A stretch of 64,000 nt of DNA from the NCBI GenBank assembly GCA_028554645.1, contig JAQOOI010000022.1, forward strand, positions 2,232,001 through 2,296,000. The letters are read 5' to 3'. The notes beneath the pieces are model-generated. The model was not told the DNA's origin, did not search any database, and saw only the letters and a list, made by a program, of their open reading frames with translations. Made by a program: the position numbers and the translations under genes. This document shows, piece after piece, positions 58,200 to 64,000 of this stretch. Source of the DNA: Omphalotus guepiniiformis. Lineage: Eukaryota > Basidiomycota > Agaricomycetes > Agaricales > Omphalotaceae. Position 1 is the first letter of the stretch, and every line of letters starts with the position of its first letter.

Positions 58200-60237
58200 A
58201 TGGGACCTAACAACCACGTACCTCCTCCAAGTAGTCCCATGCTTCCGGTGTTCTCAACTCGGCCATCCTTTCACCTTCTAGATATAAAGGTCAGTTCATT
58301 CATGCTAATCTCCTCACATCTCATCCTCATCAATCCAGCGATCATGCAAAGAACTCATCTCTCTGTTCTCGAGTCTAGTGCTGCTCGTTTCCCCTCATCT
58401 GCCGTCTTCAAACTACCTGTCTTAGACCCTCAGACAAGTCAGCTTCGCGACTGGCAGACGGTCACTTATCGACAGTTCCAGTGCGATGTCGAGCTCTTCG
58501 CTAGGTATTGGTCACGAAAGCTAAGGCGTGATCGTATTCCTCAGCGGTCGGTGATCGGTCTGTGGTAGGGCGATCTCTTCTTCGTCGTATTCTTCTCTGT
58601 TCGTTCCTCACCTTGCCTTACTTAGGATTGGTGGTTACACGTATAACGACGCCCTCCATATATACGGTCTTTCAAGAGCTGGCTATATCCCCCAGCTCTT
58701 CAGTCTTCGGCTTCCCAATCCAGAAGTCATCTATGAGCTATTGGTGAAAGCCAATGCCAAGGCATTGATTTGTGATCAGTCTTTCATGTCTGTGCTGGGT
58801 GGATCGCATGTGCCTGTACATCTCGCTGTGGATGCATCGAGTGTTGATGCAAAGGATGAACCTCTACCCACATTGCCTTCTGTAGCCAGTCATGACATCG
58901 CTTTTCTCTTCCATACTAGTGGCTCAACTTCGGGAAGTCCTAAACTCGTGCCGTGCAGTTATCGGTGGCTGGACACCACAGTTCACAAATCATATCAGAT
59001 CAGCAGACCACGGGATCCTGCCCGTCAAGACGTAACCTCTTGGATGTAAGGTTTGAAAAGATTACAGTGATTTTCTTGGACTGATTTGAATTTGCTATAG
59101 GGGAAGCATGTGCCACATTGGACAAACATTCAGTACGTCCGCATTTGCCAAATTCTGAAGTTTCGTCATCTAGACTGACTACGATATTGCAGTGCTTATT
59201 GGCAGCCTGCAGCATGGCTCTTGCGTTATTCAGCCGACCACTATCTGTTTCTCCTCGGACGAGCTCATTGACATGATTCATCGATGCAGACTCAATAGAC
59301 TGAACCAATTCGCTGCTTTTCTGGCAATGCAATTACGTGCATCCCGTAGTGACCCAAAGCTTCTTTCCTTGCTGGCCAGTCTGGATGAAGTTTTATACAG
59401 TGGTATGCCTCTTGCTCGGGAAGAAGAGGAGTGGGCATGCCGAAACAACATCAACCTCACGGTAAGTTACCATTGATTGATTAGCGGTTTTCTTTTGTTG
59501 ACCCAATGTCCTTGTCTTCCCGTAGAGCCTGTTCGGAAGCACTGAATGCGGAGCCACGCTCATGTCCATTGGTGGAGCTGGTCCTGACGCAAGGTTCCTT
59601 CGTCCTTTGGATGGCGTTTCCTATCGTTTCAATCCCATTCAAGAAGGACAGACAGAAGGTGGTCATCAATCAACCGCCCGGATGCTAGAATTCCTTGTGC
59701 TCAGCGACTCGGGTGACTGCCCTGATCCCTCACTGCGACATGCTGATGGGCACTTCCACACCGGTGACCTCTTCCAAGAGGTTGCACCCGGGTGCTATGT
59801 CTTCCGCGGAAGAGACGATGATTGGATCAAATCGGAAAACAGTCTTCGCTGTGATACAAAGTTAGCTTTGCTTCTTTTGCGTACGCGTTCTAGCTCTGAT
59901 GATGTCTTCTAGGGCTATCGAGGATAATGTCAGAATGACATGCGGCAATCTGGTGGCAGCGTGTATAGTAGTGGGCACCGGACGCCCATCGCCAGTTCTT
60001 TTCATCGAACCATCAATTGAAATGGACGAAGACAAGCTTAAAAAAGAAATCATTAGAAAAACGCGGCACTTCCACTCTCGCCGATACCTTCACGAGCGCA
60101 TAACTTCTGCCAACATGATTGTGGTGGTGCCAACAAATACCCTTCCTAGAACTGCCACCAAAGGAAACATTCGACGCAAGGCCGTTGAAGAAGCATACAA
60201 AACGCAATTGGACCAGATCTTCGGTCTGGTGCGGTAA
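58200..60237 (+). CDS. AMP-forming adenylating enzyme (acyl/aryl-CoA synthetase-like)
   Basis: ANL-superfamily enzyme activating a carboxylic acid as acyl-AMP; substrate unknown. Start chosen at MGPNNHVPPPSSPMLPVFST, which runs open into MQRTHLSVLESSAARFPSSA (58344 would be an alternative start). Motifs: GGYTYNDALHIYGLSRAGYIPQL, the phosphate loop FHTSGSTSGSPKLVP, LFGSTECGATLMS, GHFHTGDLFQEV, YVFRGRDDDWIKSENS, and the C-terminal TLPRTATKGNIRRKAVEEAY with the catalytic-type Lys. About 620 residues, seven or so introns, stop at 60235-60237. No carrier-protein or reductase domain follows, unlike NRPS-like reductases. Confidence 0.85.
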
Positions 60238-61482
60238 ATGCTAGACGTCTTGGGCAATAATTTATAACTCAAGTATGTAGTGGTCATATTCTATTTAGTA
60301 CTGTACTTCTCTGCCGAATCGGCTCTACATCAAAACTAAAATCCACTAAAGTACCTCTTGTAATTACATAGATCATAATACTCTTCAGAATTTCTTGTTC
60401 ATAGCTGGTATTCTTATTTATACCTAGCCATTCGCTGTATCACTACTTTTTGATTGTTTCGGATACACATGTATGTATTTTTATAATTGCTGTCCAGGTG
60501 GGTGTACAAGTCTTGAGTGTCACTTCTAAGATCATAGTATGGTGTTTTGAGTGCAATGGAACCATGCCAGTTCGAAATGAACACAACTTTAGGGGCCACT
60601 ACAGTTGCTGCCACTTACTGGGCTCTAAATGGAGAACTTACCCTCAGAAGGTTCTGTAGAGACCCTATACTTGCAGTAGAATGCACTTGGAGGAACACAG
60701 TCCGTGAATATACCACGAGAGCAACTGAGTGAGTGATGATAGCACACAAGAGCATCTGATATGATGTGAAACATCCTAATCTGCTTCAGTTTGATATGTA
60801 TTACTATCAATAGGTCTAGGGGTGCTATTGTCAAGATTTTTATTTTCCACTATGTAACAGCATAATGACACCTCATCTGTTGGTACACTCAAGCCTGTCG
60901 ATGACGACCTTGACAAGGATAACAAGGATCATTGGAAGGTGTTACTCAGTAGGTTTAATATCTATTCCTTCATGCCACTCTTTTTTGATGCCTTCATTGG
61001 TACAAAAGTCCAAACACTGGACTTTGGCGACCTACGAACATTTTCTAGAACCTGTTGTTCACTATAACAACAAGTTTGGCAAATGGGGCATGCACTTCAT
61101 ATGCAAATAGCAAGTTTTCTAGTCTGTCGTGGTATCCCATGACTGATGTGTTCTAGCAACAATGATGAGTCGGTTCCGTGCCTTTTCACGGACACCAGCA
61201 CCAGCAACTTGGTTCGGCATGTCTCAACATGCAAGGCTCTGGGCATTCTGTGTGACAAGTTGCCGGGGATCAATGCATGTCTGAATATTGAAGTCGGTGA
61301 TAATTCTCTTCCATTGAATCTCGATCTTGGATCAAATTTCAACGAGTGCTTGATCGAGATCAACTGGGGCGGTAAATGCCGAAGCTTTGTAGCGGCGATT
61401 GTATCTGTTCAACCGAACAAACCTTGTTTTCTCGTATCAACAAAAAAGTTATCGAGCACTCATCGTCAACGCACTCGTTAAA
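60238..61482. other. Spacer with possible remnant of a zinc-finger element
   Basis: Broken plus-strand frames: about 60845-61060 reads KPVDDDLDKDNKDHWKVLL, and 61146-61480 contains CLFTDTSTSNLVRHVSTCKA, whose C-x(n)-H-x3-C spacing recalls the end of a BED-type finger of hAT elements. No start, no complete domain and stops between the pieces. The last few hundred bases must include the eS28 promoter. Confidence 0.3.
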
Positions 61483-61856
61483 ATGGTGAATTTCCTTCGC
61501 ATTTATGACCCTACATGTACTAATTGGCTGCTTAGGACTCCTCTTCTAAAGCCCCAGTTAAGCTCGCAAAAGTTGTCAAGGTCGCCTACTTTGGCTGCAA
61601 GTTTTACCCAAATGCTTACTTTTCGTCTCGTGTAGGTCCTCGGACGAACAGGATCTCGAGGAGGTGTAACACAAGTTCGCGTTGAATTCATGGATGATCC
61701 CAGCCGGTCGATTATTCGGAATGTGAAGGGTCCCGTCCGAGACCAGGATATCCTTGCTCTGCTCGAGAGTGAGCGTGAGGCTCGGTACGTCGCTCTGTTT
61801 GATATCACTCAGCACACGTTTGTGACATTGCCTTTTCTTTCAGTCGTCTACGGTGA
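61483..61856 (+). CDS. RPS28: 40S ribosomal protein eS28
   Basis: Small-subunit ribosomal protein near the mRNA exit channel. The first coding exon is just the ATG (61483-61485), followed at once by a GT donor. Exon 2 reads [15 protein letters not shown], exon 3 [18 protein letters not shown], then [20 protein letters not shown] and [12 protein letters not shown], and a last exon completes R-R-L-R with stop TGA at 61854-61856. The 69-residue product matches the family over its whole length (usual 67-69). Four exons, three introns. Confidence 0.95.
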
Positions 61857-62270
61857 TTTTCCACTGCCCATTCACCATCCTACATCTCTCTACATACGTT
61901 CGCATGTTTCATAGCATGGGTATCTTGGAATTTCCGTGATATGCTGTATTTCCCAAAATGATGCTTTCCCCAGCTGTCCAGCATGCAATGTCGCTTTTCA
62001 CTCATGAGTTATACCTCTCCCAAAATTGTCACATTTTTCTCGGTTTTGATGAGTTATAACGTCGAGGGATTCCTTGCGCTGGACAATTTGTAGTTGGTGT
62101 TTCTGCTCTGCGTTTGAAGCTGAACAGACATGCATCGCAACGCCTGGCTTACCAGTGCCTTATTATACTCAATACCCATTAGTACTCCACCTTTCCAATG
62201 AGTAGCAGGTGGAGATTTCCGAGATAAGGCCAACCAGTTACACTACTCCTGCACTCTTTTGCATACCTCC
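61857..62270. other. Spacer between RPS28 and the GT8 gene
   Basis: 414 bp with the eS28 3' end and the GT8 promoter. Nothing else recognised. Confidence 0.4.
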
Positions 62271-63369
62271 ATGACTGTGACTCGCAAAAGGGCTGCGTTT
62301 ACTACCCTTCTCACCAAGTCGAATTACTTGCCTGGTGTCCTAGTCTTGGACTATGGTCTCAAATCTGTTGGGTCGAAGTATCCCTTAGTGGTCATGGTCA
62401 CCCCTGGATTTTCGGCAGACGCTCGAAAAGTTCTGGTTGACTGCAATATAGAGATGTACGAAATTGAGACCCTCCTTCCAGAACAAAGCCGTCATGTAGT
62501 TGCAGAACATGATGCTCGGTTCAGAGATACTTGGACGAAGCTAAGGTGATTTCAATTATCTGGCTTCCGTTACTCCCTGTCCTGAAAGTACGGCAAGGGC
62601 ATTTGAACTCGTACAGTTTGAGGTCAGTGACTACATTTACTCCACTACGTAGGTTGAAACAAGCATTCTTCCCGCAGCGAGTAGTTCTTTTAGATGCAGA
62701 CATGATTGTGAAGAATAACATGGACGATTTGATGGATCTCCCGCTCGCACCAGATGAAATCGCTGCTGCTCACGCCTGCGCTTGTAATCCTATGAAGATA
62801 CCTCATTACCCGAGCGATTGGTATGCATCACACAGTTAATCAGCACTCTAGGGAGCTGACTGTTTTTCTGCAGGGTGCCTGCTAACTGTGCGCATACGGC
62901 AGTACAAAGTCCTTTGAGTCCTCCTCCTTCATGGACGCCAGAAAGCCCTCGCCCCTATGGTCAGCTAAACTCAGGCACCGTTGTGCTAAACCCTTCACCC
63001 CAGCTCAGCCAGGCAATCGTTCATTACCTTAACACAGAGAAAATCGATCATTTTACCTTTCCTGATCAAGATTTGCTCTCAGAGTTCTTCAAGGGCAAAT
63101 GGAAACCATTGCCATGGTACTATAACGCGTTGAAGACCTTGCGGGTGATTCATTCTGCAGAGTGGGATGATGAGGAAGTGCGATGTCTTCATTACATTCT
63201 ACGCGACAAACCATGGAATGCCAGGGTGCTGTCTCAGGATGACCCGTATATCGAAGTTCATCTATGGTGGTGGGGCCACTTTGACAAGATGATAGAAAGC
63301 GTGAAGCCAGAACATCATGGATTGCTCCTGTCACTTGTCGACGCAGAAGGTAAACGCACAAGTGAATAG
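62271..63369 (+). CDS. Glycosyltransferase family 8 (glycogenin / galactinol-synthase-like)
   Basis: Retaining nucleotide-sugar glycosyltransferase, probably cytosolic. Start MTVTRKRAAFTTLLTKSNYL. Motifs: YLPGVLVLDYGLKSVGSKYP, LVVMVTPGFS, the metal-binding DAD in VVLLDADMIVKNNMDDLMD, YGQLNSGTVVLNPSPQLSQA, FPDQDLLSEFFKGKWKPLPW, and RVIHSAEWDDEEVRCLHYI with DKPW following. About 310 residues, four exons, stop at 63367-63369. No signal peptide or membrane anchor. Acceptor is unknown; the HFTFPDQDLLSEFF pattern is seen in galactinol-synthase-like fungal members. Convergent with the Kae1 gene, 41 bp between stops. Confidence 0.88.
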
Positions 63370-63410
63370 CCATCATAGTAGATATATATTAATAGGTTGA
63401 ATTGTATATG

Positions 63411-64000
63411 CTATGCTCTCCAAGCCACATGAACTTGGTCAGTGCGAAATCTATAGTGCGGTCAGCCATCTAGGTTAGTGAGACTGAGACGAACTTGCCG
63501 TTGCGTGCATGTACTCTTTGCCAGGGGTGTCTCATGGCCCATACGGAAGCTCAGAAGACCTGCTTGAGCAATCATAATCCCGTTGTCAATGCAGAATCTA
63601 CAACAGTCCATGAGCAGGGGGGTACATCCCGTCATATGAAAAGTCATACCGGTCATCAGTAGCGAAAACCTGACCCCCGCGCTCTCGCGCCATGATACCC
63701 ATCATTTCCTGAAGCCTCTCGTTACCTGCATCGTGATCAATATTCTGCCTTTCCATGCAATTGACACTCGTTACATCCAACACCGCCTACAATCAGGACT
63801 TCGCGGCTGCCAATATGAGCCATCGCACGCTCAGTGATTTCTACTAGCATCGCATAGACAGTTTCTTGCAATGAAAAGCAGAGGTCAGACGAGGTAATGA
63901 TATCTTCGTTGTCGTCTGCGTTCTCCGTTCTAGATCCAGCCTGAAATCTCTTGTCGAGAGTGTACGCCTCCACAGATGATAAGATGCCAGACAGACTGAT
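63411..64000 (-). CDS. KAE1: Kae1/OSGEP, tRNA threonylcarbamoyltransferase, C-terminal part
   Basis: Catalytic subunit of the KEOPS complex, making t6A at position 37 of ANN-decoding tRNAs. The gene enters from the right edge. Visible from the edge: [16 protein letters not shown], then [60 protein letters not shown] (the conserved DNG with the metal/nucleotide Asp, joined over an intron), and [12 protein letters not shown] with stop at 63411-63413. The HxxxH metal site lies outside the window. Three exon joins fit GT/AG. The end DQVHVAWR matches Kae1 rather than the mitochondrial paralogue Qri7. Confidence 0.92.

Noticed and set aside
1..64000. CRISPR arrays, bacterial operons, plasmid or phage features
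   Set aside because: Nothing of the kind; the window is eukaryotic with spliceosomal introns throughout.

Overview
The window is nuclear DNA from a filamentous basidiomycete, most likely an Agaricomycete (mushroom-forming fungus). The basis is eukaryotic gene structure with many 45-70 bp GT-AG introns, dense genes on both strands, and fungal or basidiomycete protein types: Zn2Cys6 regulators with an RRNQ|AC start, a Pap1-like bZIP, Rac1, Sls1-like and KDZ/TET element genes. No genus can be named from the sequence alone.

Layout, left to right. 1-537: N-terminal part of a Zn2Cys6 regulator running off the left edge. 2380-3480 (-) the mRNA 3'-end factor CPSF30/Yth1, divergent from 3631-5836 (+) a complete cytochrome P450. 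6127-7227 (-) prephenate dehydratase. 7446-10321 (-) a second Zn2Cys6 regulator whose zinc cluster is split over tiny exons. 10648-13964 (-) a long single-pass membrane protein of unknown function. 14320-17452: a pogo-like DNA transposon with TA target duplication, 25 bp terminal inverted repeats and a broken transposase. 17677-18590 (-) Rac1. 19403-21334 (-) a zinc-finger-like protein. 21600-22248 (-) a DUF423 membrane protein, divergent from 22406-25522 (+) SPB1. 25557-28341 (-) an Sls1-like mitochondrial protein. 28670-33118 (-) condensin SMC2.

The most unusual part is 34403-48106. A major facilitator of the phosphate / glycerophosphodiester type is read from 48106 down to 34403, but an 11.2 kb mobile element (about 35133-46349) lies inside an exon and splits it. 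The element has about 262 bp, roughly 98 percent identical terminal inverted repeats. It carries a KDZ-type transposase (frameshifted), a TET/JBP-type Fe(II)/2-oxoglutarate dioxygenase (frameshifted, with its catalytic residues still visible), a protein with an RNase H1 N-terminal (viroplasmin-like) domain, and a long nuclear-looking protein of unknown function. KDZ elements linked to TET/JBP genes are known in mushrooms; the cargo set, the junction structure and the pattern of damage here deserve attention.

Right part: 48516-51166 (+) eIF3b; 51917-53636 (+) Pap1-like bZIP, convergent with 53721-56219 (-) a mitochondrial-type PPR protein; 58200-60237 (+) an AMP-forming adenylating enzyme; 61483-61856 (+) ribosomal protein eS28 with a first coding exon that is only the ATG; 62271-63369 (+) a GT8 glycosyltransferase, convergent with 63411-64000 (-) the C-terminal part of Kae1/OSGEP. 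Most host genes are housekeeping genes without operon-like coupling; the link between neighbours is shared divergent promoters or short convergent 3' spacers. All gene models were spliced by eye using GT/AG sites and family conservation, so exon borders of the less conserved genes are approximate.
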